The notes beneath the pieces are model-generated. The model ran no database searches. It saw only the letters and a list, made by a program, of their open reading frames with translations, and was not told where the DNA came from. From positions 1-64,000 of the forward strand of contig CBDBCK010000028.1 in NCBI GenBank assembly GCA_965203345.1: a stretch of 64,000 nucleotides of DNA, in the 5' to 3' direction. Shown piece by piece: positions 9,246-17,751 of this stretch; within the stretch, counting starts at the first letter, position 1, and every line of letters begins with the position of its first letter. Made by a program: the position numbers and the translations under genes. The stretch comes from CBDBCK01 sp965203345 (GTDB lineage Bacteria > Chloroflexota > Dehalococcoidia > Lucifugimonadales > Lucifugimonadaceae).

Positions 9246-9935
9246 ATGATTGAAAATAGTCTTTTCAACCACAAAACAGCCCAAGTAGTCGTAGCTGGGC
9301 TAGGCAGGTTCGGAAGCGAATTAGCACGCACCCTTTACCAGATGGGGCATGAAGTTATGGCGATAGATATAAAGGAGGAAGCCGTTCAGGAAATGGTAGG
9401 GCAAGTTACTTATCCCGTAGCTGGAGACGCTGCCAATGAAGGGGTTCTTCGAGACTTAGGCGTACAAGATTTTGATGTAGGTGTTGTAGCGATAGGGACA
9501 AATGTGGAGGCAAGTATAATGGCAGCCGTGCTTTTTAAGACCATGAGTCTGAAATACGTAGCAGCGCGCGCGCATAGTGAATTGCATGGCAATACCTTAC
9601 AACGAATAGGTTGCGATCGAGTAGTACACGTTGAACAAGAGACCGGAGCCAGAGTAGCTCACAACCTGTTCAACCCGGACGTGAGAGAATATATGTCAAT
9701 CGGCCCAAACTTTGGAATAAGCCGCATAGAAGTACCCAAAAGGTTGGTGGGTATGGCTCTCTCTGACGCAGGGTTTACCGCGGCAAGACAAAAAAGCGGG
9801 ATATCCGTCATAGCTATAAAGCGTGCCGATGATGTTACGCTTATACCGGACCCCGACGAGAAACTGCGACAGGACGACGTTCTTCTGCTATCAGGTCAAG
9901 ACAGTCAAATACAAGAACTCGCCAAAGAAGACTAG
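9246..9935 (+). CDS. trkA: TrkA/KtrA-type potassium channel regulator (RCK-N plus RCK-C)
   Basis: Cytoplasmic gating subunit for the TrkH pore. Residues ~13-130 form a Rossmann RCK-N domain with GLGRFGSELA (nucleotide binding) and an acidic end of strand 2 in AIDIKEEA. Residues ~145-225 form the RCK-C ligand-binding domain, with ISRIEVPKRLVG and late DDVLLLSG. The 229-residue length is typical of KtrA/TrkA single-unit proteins. It lies 16 bases after trkH, which supports a two-component KtrAB-like transporter regulated by ATP/ADP or NAD(H). This is the first of three RCK-type genes in the cluster. Confidence 0.9.
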   Translation: MIENSLFNHKTAQVVVAGLGRFGSELARTLYQMGHEVMAIDIKEEAVQEMVGQVTYPVAGDAANEGVLRDLGVQDFDVGVVAIGTNVEASIMAAVLFKTMSLKYVAARAHSELHGNTLQRIGCDRVVHVEQETGARVAHNLFNPDVREYMSIGPNFGISRIEVPKRLVGMALSDAGFTAARQKSGISVIAIKRADDVTLIPDPDEKLRQDDVLLLSGQDSQIQELAKED

Positions 9936-9966
9936 ATACCCGATTCAAACATTGGTTGATTAGATT

Positions 9967-10431
9967 ATGATCGATACTGGAAGTTTGATCCAACCGTTAG
10001 CTCTGAACATGGTTTTGGCTGTAGCCGATGGTAGATCCTCTGACGCTATCACAGCAGCTCTAGCTGCTAATATGGTCAGAGAGAAGAAAGGCAAGGTGTT
10101 CATCGTGTACGTGATTCGCGTGGAACGTTCTTTGCCTTTAGACGCCGAAGTAGAGCCAGAATTTGAGCGAGCAGAAGACGCTTTAGCACGGTTTGAAACC
10201 ATCTTGAGACAGAAAGAGTGCAGATTCGAATCTCAAGTCATACAGTCCCGCGAGGCTGGCTACGCTATAGTGAGAGAAGCTGTAAGATGCAATGCTGAGG
10301 CGATAGTGGCCGGAATGCCCTACGACACAGAATACGGAACTTTCACGCTTGGTGACGATATTCTCTACATCCTGTCCGAAGCTCCCTGTAAAGTCATTTT
10401 CTCCAGAGAGCAGGTACCTCCAGAAGAATAA
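9967..10431 (+). CDS. UspA-like universal stress protein
   Basis: A 154-residue protein with the alpha/beta USP pattern: a hydrophobic first strand (MVLAVADGRSS), strand KVFIVYVIRVE, strand EAIVAGMP and final strand APCKVIFS. The usual ATP motif G-x2-G-x9-G-S/T is poorly kept; the region reads GMPYDTEYGTFTLGDD, so it may be a non-ATP-binding type. It lies 31 bases after trkA and ahead of two further RCK genes. USP domains often accompany ion transporters, which makes a sensory or regulatory role in K+ homeostasis plausible but unproven. Confidence 0.75.
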   Translation: MIDTGSLIQPLALNMVLAVADGRSSDAITAALAANMVREKKGKVFIVYVIRVERSLPLDAEVEPEFERAEDALARFETILRQKECRFESQVIQSREAGYAIVREAVRCNAEAIVAGMPYDTEYGTFTLGDDILYILSEAPCKVIFSREQVPPEE

Positions 10432-10570
10432 CGATACTTCTTAAGCCACGAATGAACTCAAACTGCAATGTATATGGAACCTCATAGAGTATCGCTCCAC
10501 ATTCTGCTTATATTTGGCTATCATTTTTCATCACGCTCAGTCAAGATACCGATGGGGCTATGACAAAGCC

Positions 10571-11014
10571 ATGAACGCTTTGCTCATCGGAGGTGGAGGC
10601 CATGCCCTCATGCTCGCACGTAGCCTTGCGGAGCGCGGTCATAACGCAACCATAATTGAAGTGAATCGTACGCGCATAGCAACCCTCAAAGCAGCTTTGT
10701 CAGACCACACTGAAATTAAAATTGCTTTGGGAGATGGCGCTTCCTCACATGTACTTGAAGAAATGGGCATATCCTCCGCCGATTTGGTGGTAATCTCGAC
10801 AGGTTCCGGCGCGTTAACCTCGTTTATAGCACAGAAAGTGATGGTCATATTCAAGAAGAAACGGATAGTGGCGGCTATACGAAGTTTCCGCCTCCAAAGC
10901 ATCCTCCAAGAAAGGGGCATAAAGGCCGTCAACACTCTTGAATCCTCAATAAGCAACCTTCTTAGTGAAGTAGAGACTGTCTTCAAAAATACTAAAAGTA
11001 CTGAAGGACAATAA
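10571..11014 (+). CDS. RCK-N (TrkA-N) domain protein without RCK-C
   Basis: About 147 residues consisting of one Rossmann RCK-N unit: MNALLIGGGGHALMLA at the start (glycine-rich loop), strand end TIIEVNR, and DGASSHVLEEMGISSADLVV, the usual TrkA-N third strand. The RCK-C domain is absent; the chain stops after a short helical tail. An in-frame codon at 10514 would add 19 residues with no domain match, so I use the ATG at 10571. The next RCK gene starts two bases after its stop, suggesting that the two proteins form a pair, with the second supplying the C domain. The 139-base gap before it may hold its own promoter, which I could not identify. Confidence 0.8.
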   Translation: MNALLIGGGGHALMLARSLAERGHNATIIEVNRTRIATLKAALSDHTEIKIALGDGASSHVLEEMGISSADLVVISTGSGALTSFIAQKVMVIFKKKRIVAAIRSFRLQSILQERGIKAVNTLESSISNLLSEVETVFKNTKSTEGQ

Positions 11015-11015
11015 T

Positions 11016-11690
11016 TTGTACATTTTGATCATAGGTGTAGGTGCTATCGGGGAACGCGTTGCCGAATCTTTGACGGCATCTGGTCATGAGGTATTCGTGT
11101 TAGACGTGCACCAAAGCAACGTGGAACGGCTACGTTCTAGATTGGGGGGAATAGCCGCTGAAGGCGACGGTACCCACTATGCGCCCCTTAAGGCAGCAGG
11201 AGCTGAACGCGCCCATATTCTCATAGCTTGTATGAGCGACGACGCTAATAACCTAACCGCATGTCAGCTTGCCAAAACCTTTTTCCACGTCAAGCAGACT
11301 ATAGCAATCGTAAACAGCCCGGAGAATGTACCCGTCTTCAAAGACGGAGGAGTAGACACCGTGATTTCAACGGGCGACTTGGTATTCTCCCGCCTAACCT
11401 CGCTTCTGCCCACAGTACCTTACATACGTCTCTCACCCATATTACACCAAGGATATGATATCGTCAGCGTTAGGGTATGGAGCAATTCAAAAACCATAGG
11501 TATGAGCATAGGCGATCTAAAATTACCCGAAAATACTAAGCTGCTGGCTTCTGTTTCGCGTGACGGAGAAATGACAACCCTTTCTCCTAAGAAGGTCATT
11601 GAGCTAGAAGACGACCTGATAGCCATCGTCCCTTCATCAGATGTTGAAGCTTTAGCAGATACTATAAATGAGCCATCTGAAATCGAGTAG
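11016..11690 (+). CDS. TrkA-type potassium transport regulator (RCK-N plus RCK-C)
   Basis: A second full RCK protein, 224 residues, starting at TTG with AAGGA seven bases before it. The N-terminal motif is GVGAIGERVAESL, with VFVLDV at the end of strand 2 and GDGTHYAPLKAAGAERAHILIA following. Residues ~140-215 are the RCK-C domain (YDIVSVRVW, DLIAIVPSS). It starts two bases after the RCK-N-only gene, and its last 23 bases overlap pheA. With the gene before it, it may make a hetero-oligomeric gating ring, distinct from the trkA next to trkH. That assembly is inference. Confidence 0.86.
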   Translation: MYILIIGVGAIGERVAESLTASGHEVFVLDVHQSNVERLRSRLGGIAAEGDGTHYAPLKAAGAERAHILIACMSDDANNLTACQLAKTFFHVKQTIAIVNSPENVPVFKDGGVDTVISTGDLVFSRLTSLLPTVPYIRLSPILHQGYDIVSVRVWSNSKTIGMSIGDLKLPENTKLLASVSRDGEMTTLSPKKVIELEDDLIAIVPSSDVEALADTINEPSEIE

Positions 11691-12534
11691 CAAAATAGCG
11701 TTTCTTGGGCCAGAAGGGACGTACACGGACGAAGCTGCGTTCCTGTACGCTCCCAACTGTCACCGCGTGCCTTTTGCAACGTTGACCGATGCTATGATGG
11801 CTACAGAATCCGGCGAAATGGATCAGGCTGTAGCACCTATTGAGAACTCCCTCATAGGCACTGTGGCGGATACTGTCGATTTCCTTATAAAAAGCGAGAG
11901 GCTCTTTATATGCGCAGAGATGTTAATGACCATTGAAGCATGCCTGGTAAGCCTACCTGGTGCTTCCATAGAGAAGATAGAAGTTATCCGCTCCAGACCT
12001 GAGGCTATTAATCAGTGCAGAAATTTCATAAAAGCTCATATGCCAGGTGTCCGTCTTGAGTATTTTGCCAGTACCGCGGCGGCCGTGGCAACGCTGTCTT
12101 CTGAGAACAACAAAGGACAAATAGCCGCAATAGCACCTCTTCGCGCTGCGCGTATCAACCGGATGAATACACTAGCACACAAAGTTCAAGACAGCACCAA
12201 CAACGTAACACGCTTCGTAGCCTTGAGCAATACCCAAAGAGAACCGACAGGGAAAGATAAAACTTCTCTGCTCTTCAGCTTCGGAGACAGCGATCATCCG
12301 GGGCTTTTGCTTGCAGCTTTAACTCCCTTCTATTCCAGAAAAATAAACCTAACGAAACTGGAATCGCGCCCTACGCGTGAAGGTATTGGGCGCTACTATT
12401 TCCTGCTCGACTGCGAAGGGCATTCGGCAGATCCCTACGTTAGAGAGGCGATAAAGGAATTGAACGAACTAGCGTCGGTGTTAAAGATTATGGGTTCTTA
12501 CCCAATGTCTACAGAGATTTTAACCCCGTCTTAA
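11668..12534 (+). CDS. pheA: Prephenate dehydratase with ACT domain
   Basis: Converts prephenate to phenylpyruvate in phenylalanine synthesis. The 288-residue, single-function form has no chorismate mutase domain. Motifs in order are IAFLGPEGTYTDEAA near the start, PIENSLIGTV, the catalytic TRF (NNVTRFVALS near residue 188), and an ACT domain from about 205 with the ESRP Phe-binding motif. It overlaps the preceding RCK gene by 23 bases, so translation is probably coupled, although the functions are unrelated. Its end overlaps the convergent small membrane protein gene by four bases. Feedback inhibition by Phe is expected from the ACT domain. Confidence 0.95.
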   Translation: MSHLKSSSKIAFLGPEGTYTDEAAFLYAPNCHRVPFATLTDAMMATESGEMDQAVAPIENSLIGTVADTVDFLIKSERLFICAEMLMTIEACLVSLPGASIEKIEVIRSRPEAINQCRNFIKAHMPGVRLEYFASTAAAVATLSSENNKGQIAAIAPLRAARINRMNTLAHKVQDSTNNVTRFVALSNTQREPTGKDKTSLLFSFGDSDHPGLLLAALTPFYSRKINLTKLESRPTREGIGRYYFLLDCEGHSADPYVREAIKELNELASVLKIMGSYPMSTEILTPS

Positions 12535-12809
12535 AGATCTGGATTGTTCAAATCCCAGTCATCTATCCAGATGTTCTGGCGTTCCTTGGTTGCTACTTTA
12601 CGGCCTTCTTGCGAAGCTTCGGCTAACCTCTTAGCGACGCGTTCAACCGTATATATTATGAACATCCGTAGCCTCTCGCCGCGCGTGCGCACATTTTCAG
12701 ACGTTGCTTTGGCAGTGCTAGGCTCAGACAGAATGGACACCAAAACACCTGTAATGAATCCGATAACAAACCATACGGGCGTATTCTTTTTACCATCTTT
12801 ATCGTTCAT
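12531..12809 (-). CDS. Small YtxH-like single-pass membrane protein
   Basis: A 92-residue protein with one hydrophobic segment (PVWFVIGFITGVLVSIL, residues ~11-27) followed by a charged, probably helical cytoplasmic part. This layout matches YtxH/gas-vesicle-like small proteins, but the sequence is not diagnostic. It converges with pheA (four-base overlap) and lies 103 bases after the next small membrane gene on the same strand. No function can be given. Confidence 0.6.
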   Translation of the reverse strand: MNDKDGKKNTPVWFVIGFITGVLVSILSEPSTAKATSENVRTRGERLRMFIIYTVERVAKRLAEASQEGRKVATKERQNIWIDDWDLNNPDL

Positions 12810-12912
12810 TGTTTCAGTCAGGTCGGTAAGATAAGTTCAATCAGGCTTATTAACTAAAGTATACAAAACTTCTACCGCACCCACTGTCTTTGTCTTTATT
12901 AGAATGTCCCAA

Positions 12913-13179
12913 CTATTCATCGTCCCGCTTTTGCCCATCTCTGAACCTCTCCATAAAAGTCATTGCGAAACGAGCAGCATTTGATATTTGCTGCCCCTTG
13001 GACATCGTCCAATCTGCCTTTTTAGCAAGCCCATTAATACGAGAGTAAAGCTTGAAGAACATTAAGACAATTGCCAACACGGAGATGAGCAAAACGACCG
13101 ACAGTGCCAATATGGCGATATCGCGAGCATTCTCAAGAACACTTTGCAGGAGCAGGGTGGGGATTTCCAAAGAGAACAC
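12913..13179 (-). CDS. Small single-pass membrane protein, unknown
   Basis: An 88-residue protein with one long hydrophobic helix at about residues 20-43 (DIAILALSVVLLISVLAIVL) and a basic-acidic tail ending RFRDGQKRDDE. It resembles the short membrane proteins of the DUF948/YtxH neighbourhood, and the adjacent gene at 12531 is of similar design, so the two may work together. The rpoD gene ends 62 bases upstream, so it may lie at the tail of the dnaG-rpoD transcript. I do not recognise the family. Confidence 0.55.
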   Translation of the reverse strand: MFSLEIPTLLLQSVLENARDIAILALSVVLLISVLAIVLMFFKLYSRINGLAKKADWTMSKGQQISNAARFAMTFMERFRDGQKRDDE

Positions 13180-13241
13180 ACTTAAAGAATAAATTATAGT
13201 CCGATGATTTTACTTAGGAATCTATAAACTTCTATAGAAAT

Positions 13242-14741
13242 TTACCCGTCGGCATCATCTATAAAATCTTTTAACTTGCGAGCCTTACGACGTATTTTGT
13301 TCAGAGTCGCGTTTTCTATCTGCCTTATCCTCTCTCTAGTAAGACCTAATACCTTGCCTACGTCATTAAGAGTGTGCTCTTTGCCGTCGTGCAGCCCGTA
13401 ACGCATAGTTATCACTTGCTTATCTCTTCTTGGCAATTCATCAAGCACAGCGTCAATATAGTCGCGCAGGAATGATGTCGCGGCTTCGTCTTGAGGCGAA
13501 GGTTGATTTTCGTCCTCTATAAGGTCTATGAAAGTAGAACGACCGTTCTCGCCTATAGATGCTTCAAGTGACGTGGGCTCACGCATATACTTTATTGACT
13601 CCAGTATCCTCCATCCTGGAGCAGACACGTTTGCCAGCAAGTCAGCCATTTCGGGTTCACGCCCATGTTCTTGAAGAAAATGGGTCTTGAAGTTTTGGAT
13701 TTTGTTGATAGTTTCCTCCATTTGCACGGGTATGCGTATGACGCGCGCCTGCAACGCCAGAGAGCGGCTTATAGACTGTCTGATCCACCAGCTAGCATAA
13801 GTGCTAAAGCGGTAACCAAGTCTGTAATTGTACTTGTCCACCGCCTTGAGCAAACCTAAGTTGCCTTCCTGAATTAGGTCAGGCAGCGGGACACCTCTGC
13901 TGTTGTATCTCTTTGCAAACGCCACTACGAGCCGGAGATTGCTCTCGGTAAGCCTACATCGTGCGTTTTTACCTGATTCTATTACGCCGGCAAAATGTTC
14001 TCGTAAAGACCCTTTTTTTCTGATTATCTCCTTTTGTACAGTTTCCTTTTCTAATGCACTCGGTATAGACTGAAGCGGCAAGTCGTGTCCAAGTATTGCA
14101 ACGATTGCTGAAGGCATTAACGCAGATTCAACCGAGAGTCTTGTCAATTCGTCTCGGCTCTCCTCCTCGCTACATTCCATAGCGTCGGAAAATTCCTCAA
14201 TTACCCTTTCATCGAACTTTTTGTCCAGAATTCTCCTGACCTCAGGTTGACTGAATATGCTCAGAGTTATATGCGGTGTAGGTTTAAAATCATCCGAAAT
14301 AAAAAGCCTGCATCGGTCCAAGCTAGCTATCGATTCTGCGCGACTACACAAACTCTTTACGATAGACAACGCTATCTCAACATCGGTATCTTTATCACTA
14401 TCCGCCAGCTTACTCTGTATCGATTTGAGATTCCTTGCTAGCTCAATCCGATAGGCGAACGTGTTTTCTTCCTCAGGCATCAACAATTTGTACAAACCGA
14501 TTTCACGCATGTACGTCATGAGAGTCAGATCAACCTCTCCGGTTGCCTGAGAGATTTGAGGTTTCTCTTCTTCAGCGGGAGTACCTATCTGTGAGGGGAA
14601 CTGCCCCAGACTTTTAAGTGAACCGTTGCTCGTTTCCTCTGGAGGGGGTTCTAGAGCGCTGTTTTGTGGTACTAGTACAGTTATTTCGCTATCCTCTTCG
14701 GCCGTAGGCATTTCGTCTTTTATGGATGTTCCGATATTCAT
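13242..14741 (-). CDS. rpoD: Primary RNA polymerase sigma factor, sigma-70 type
   Basis: Directs RNA polymerase to housekeeping promoters. 499 residues. The first ~70 residues are acidic and low in complexity in place of a full region 1.1. Region 1.2 is DLTLMTYMREIG near 73. Region 2 holds LRLVVAFAKRYNSRG, LIQEGNLGLLKAVDKYNY and FSTYASWWIRQSI, the promoter-melting signature. Region 4 holds DVGKVLGLTRERIRQIE, the -35 recognition helix. It is preceded by dnaG with a four-base gap, the classic dnaG-rpoD macromolecular synthesis pair. It is long enough and complete enough to be the primary rather than an alternative factor. The -35/-10 boxes seen elsewhere in the window suit it. Confidence 0.96.
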   Translation of the reverse strand: MNIGTSIKDEMPTAEEDSEITVLVPQNSALEPPPEETSNGSLKSLGQFPSQIGTPAEEEKPQISQATGEVDLTLMTYMREIGLYKLLMPEEENTFAYRIELARNLKSIQSKLADSDKDTDVEIALSIVKSLCSRAESIASLDRCRLFISDDFKPTPHITLSIFSQPEVRRILDKKFDERVIEEFSDAMECSEEESRDELTRLSVESALMPSAIVAILGHDLPLQSIPSALEKETVQKEIIRKKGSLREHFAGVIESGKNARCRLTESNLRLVVAFAKRYNSRGVPLPDLIQEGNLGLLKAVDKYNYRLGYRFSTYASWWIRQSISRSLALQARVIRIPVQMEETINKIQNFKTHFLQEHGREPEMADLLANVSAPGWRILESIKYMREPTSLEASIGENGRSTFIDLIEDENQPSPQDEAATSFLRDYIDAVLDELPRRDKQVITMRYGLHDGKEHTLNDVGKVLGLTRERIRQIENATLNKIRRKARKLKDFIDDADG

Positions 14742-14745
14742 AAAC

Positions 14746-16548
14746 TCAGTATTCCCTGGAGTTAAAAACTTCCTTTAATTGTTCGTTTAGACGGAGAGTA
14801 ACATCTAAAGTAGACCCATTGGCTAAACTATGTTCATCCGAAACAACCTTACTCTGAAGCTGCATCTGGCTACGAACTCTATTTTCCTTTAACCGCTGTA
14901 TACATTGACGTATCCCTTCAATGCGGATTTGGTCGTCGCCTGGAGGCAGTAGTTCATTCTCAAGCCTATCCCACAGATCTATCAATTCTTTAGGCAATGC
15001 GGACTTTTCTCGCCTACTCTTCCAATATTCGAATATTGCACGATTGCTCGTATCCATGAATAGAGCCGGCGGTACAATTTCTCCAAATTCGCGAGTCCTG
15101 GGGAACTGTATAAGGGTTGCAAGCAGACATTCTTCAACAGGATTTGACGAAGAGCGACGTAACGCAGATATCGCTTGATCTCGCTCCACTCTTTCTTGTC
15201 TGACTGGGCGTCTCCTTCCGGAATAACTCCTGACTGAGTATGCGTTGCTACGTACGCCGTACAAGGTCTTCAAGCGATACTCCGATACTCCTAAAACAGC
15301 AGCCAGACGCGTCAAGCGTGTGTCCTGCGCGTAGGCGTTACCGGCTCCCATCACTACAGGGAACAAGTCTTCAGAGGTTTGGGCCTTACCTTGATCTGTG
15401 GAAAGATCGTAACGCCTGTAGCACTCCTTTATAAGATATTCGAAAACTGGTTCTGCTTCGTCCAACGATGTTTTCCATGCACGGGCTGAGGTTCTTATAG
15501 CTTCATCGGGATCTTTTCCCATATCGGAAGCGGCGACCTTTAATACCGCTTTTCTTGATATCTCTTGATCTGTTGACGCACTCACTAGAGATTTAAAGGA
15601 CGCCTCCCTTCCGGCCACGTCTGCGTCAAGACAAAGTATTATTTCACCCGCCTCGTTTCCGCTAGATGTCATGTCGGCCAGTACTTTTAAGTTGCGAGAG
15701 GACACAGCGACACCCATAACCGCTACCGTGTTTGAAAAACCGTATTCGTGCGAAGTTACAGCGTCCATATACCCTTCTACAATAATTGCTTGCTTTGAAT
15801 ATCGTATAGCATCCGCTGCCCAATCTATACCGTAAAGAATGGACGATTTATCGAATACCGGAGTTTGAGGGGAATTTATATATTTCGGTAAGATCCCCTC
15901 CTCCAGGCTTCTCCCTCCAAAGCCTATGATTCTGCCATTCGCGTCTCTTATCTCAAACATTATACGCCGGTTAAACAGATCTCGAAGTTCTCCGTTAGGA
16001 GATTTGACCATAAAACCCCACTCAACGAGAGCCTTCTCAGATACGCCTTTCGCCTTGAGGACACTGTACAAAGTCAGAGTTGCGCCAGGAGAAAAACCTA
16101 TACCGCGCTGTCGCGCCGCTTGCGGAGTCAGTCCTCGTTTTTTGAGGTAATTGCGAGCGGGTTCGCCTGATCCGGATTTAAGCATAGCGCCAAACCATTC
16201 CGCCGCAACCGCGTTGATCCTCCATATACTATGTGAAGAAATTTTAGTACCATCATCGCTAATCCGCAATTTCACCCCTGCTCGTTTAGCCAAAAGCTCA
16301 AGGGCTTGCTTGAATCCCATATTTTCCTTCTTCATTATGAAAGAGAATATGTCTCCAGAATCGGAACATGCCCCAAAACATGTCCAGGTTCCCTTAGCTG
16401 GATTTAGTACAAAGGAAGGTGTCTTCTCATTATGAAAAGGGCACAAACCTTTAGGAGCGCGCGCCGATCTATCGAGCGACACGTATTCAGATACTACGTC
16501 CTCTACATGGAGTCTTTGTTTTATTTCTTCTACTTCTCTCATAATCAA
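14746..16548 (-). CDS. dnaG: DNA primase
   Basis: Makes RNA primers for replication. 600 residues. The CHC2 zinc finger lies at the N-terminus with C36, H39, C57 and C61; the second pair is C-FGA-C, one residue wider than the common C-x2-C. The catalytic core and Toprim domain follow, with VEGYMDAV and LDADVAGREA as the acidic metal sites, and FGGRSL before them. The C-terminal part, likely the DnaB-binding domain, is divergent. The gene lies between dgt (34 bases upstream) and rpoD (four bases downstream), a common bacterial order. Confidence 0.95.
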   Translation of the reverse strand: MIMREVEEIKQRLHVEDVVSEYVSLDRSARAPKGLCPFHNEKTPSFVLNPAKGTWTCFGACSDSGDIFSFIMKKENMGFKQALELLAKRAGVKLRISDDGTKISSHSIWRINAVAAEWFGAMLKSGSGEPARNYLKKRGLTPQAARQRGIGFSPGATLTLYSVLKAKGVSEKALVEWGFMVKSPNGELRDLFNRRIMFEIRDANGRIIGFGGRSLEEGILPKYINSPQTPVFDKSSILYGIDWAADAIRYSKQAIIVEGYMDAVTSHEYGFSNTVAVMGVAVSSRNLKVLADMTSSGNEAGEIILCLDADVAGREASFKSLVSASTDQEISRKAVLKVAASDMGKDPDEAIRTSARAWKTSLDEAEPVFEYLIKECYRRYDLSTDQGKAQTSEDLFPVVMGAGNAYAQDTRLTRLAAVLGVSEYRLKTLYGVRSNAYSVRSYSGRRRPVRQERVERDQAISALRRSSSNPVEECLLATLIQFPRTREFGEIVPPALFMDTSNRAIFEYWKSRREKSALPKELIDLWDRLENELLPPGDDQIRIEGIRQCIQRLKENRVRSQMQLQSKVVSDEHSLANGSTLDVTLRLNEQLKEVFNSREY

Positions 16549-16582
16549 GCTTCAAAGGGATATCAGAACCAGCCTCCGGAAC

Positions 16583-17668
16583 TCATATTGCTCCCCGAAA
16601 AACCCCCTCGGAGATTCCAGGAGCTACTCTTTCTGCCATAGCTAAGGCAAAGTTATCTGTCATTCCACACACATAATCTATAGCGGCGTGTCGGACGTCT
16701 TCCGCCGTCCTCTTTACATTTTCAGGGATCTCTTGAGGTCTTTCCAAGAATCTATCCAAAAGGACCTCAACTATTTCCGAAGCTTTCAGCCCTTCGATAG
16801 AATTGCTTGTCTTGTGATAGAAGCGTTCAAACATGAAGTCCCTCAATGAGGTAACCAAGTCTGTCTTGTCCTTAGACATGCGTATCCATGGAGTGCCGCC
16901 TGGATTGCTCAGTTCTACCGAACCAGTACAGTCCCAAGAATTCATTATAACGTCCGTCACCAAGGTATTTACCCTCTTCGAATGCGTGCGTCCCAGACCT
17001 TCTATGAGGTCAGACGGAAAATCCAAAAGGGTTAGTGCGCCGGCTCGCATAGCGTCATTCATATCGTGTGCCAGATATGCTAAACTGTCCGACAGCCGCA
17101 CTATCTGCGCTTCAAGCGACATATCTTTTACAGCTTGTCTAGTGATAAATTTACCTTCAGGCTTAGAATGTCTGCGTATAGCTTCAATAACCGCGCTGGT
17201 AAGGTTTAGACCTCTACCGTCTTTCTCCAGTTTCTCTACTATGCGTATGCTGTGTCTGCTGTGATGGAAGCCTTCAGGTATGCGGCGGTTAATAACGGTC
17301 TCCCCTATATGTCCAAACGGAGTATGACCAAGATCATGTCCCAACGCCGCCGCCTCTACCAAATCTTCGTTCAGGTTCAAGGCGCGAGCTATAGTTCTGC
17401 CTATCTGAGCAACTTCCATAACGTGTGTGAGACGTGTTGTAAAGTGGTCGCCCTGAGGAGCAACGAGGACTTGACTTTTATGCTTGAGCCTACGGAAGGC
17501 TTTTGCATGTACAATTCTGTCTCGATCTCGCTGAAACTCTCCTCTAAGTGGGCAAGGCGGTTCTGGTCTCTTCCTATTAGCCTCAAGCGTCTCTTGAGAA
17601 GCCCAAGGCGATAGAGATTTTTCCCGGCTGATTATACGATCGCGTATCCGCTCTAACTCAACAATCAT
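16583..17668 (-). CDS. dgt: Deoxyguanosinetriphosphate triphosphohydrolase-like protein
   Basis: HD-domain hydrolase that removes triphosphate from dNTPs. 361 residues, the short type found as dgt-like proteins. It has HAKAFRRLKHKSQV, RLTHVMEVAQIGR and the HD signature AALGHDLGHTPFGHIGE at about residues 108-124, and further ISDSLAYLAHDMNDA-like residues near 195, giving the H..HD..D metal set. It is the first gene upstream of dnaG on the minus strand, and dgt-dnaG-rpoD is a familiar order. The gene could regulate dNTP pools for replication; substrate choice cannot be read from sequence. Confidence 0.93.
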   Translation of the reverse strand: MIVELERIRDRIISREKSLSPWASQETLEANRKRPEPPCPLRGEFQRDRDRIVHAKAFRRLKHKSQVLVAPQGDHFTTRLTHVMEVAQIGRTIARALNLNEDLVEAAALGHDLGHTPFGHIGETVINRRIPEGFHHSRHSIRIVEKLEKDGRGLNLTSAVIEAIRRHSKPEGKFITRQAVKDMSLEAQIVRLSDSLAYLAHDMNDAMRAGALTLLDFPSDLIEGLGRTHSKRVNTLVTDVIMNSWDCTGSVELSNPGGTPWIRMSKDKTDLVTSLRDFMFERFYHKTSNSIEGLKASEIVEVLLDRFLERPQEIPENVKRTAEDVRHAAIDYVCGMTDNFALAMAERVAPGISEGVFRGAI

Positions 17669-17751
17669 TTTTAGGCTTTATGCATACATTTTCTTATGAA
17701 GAACAGACGTAAATACAATAACGTAAACTATAAGGTATCCAATTTCGTTCA

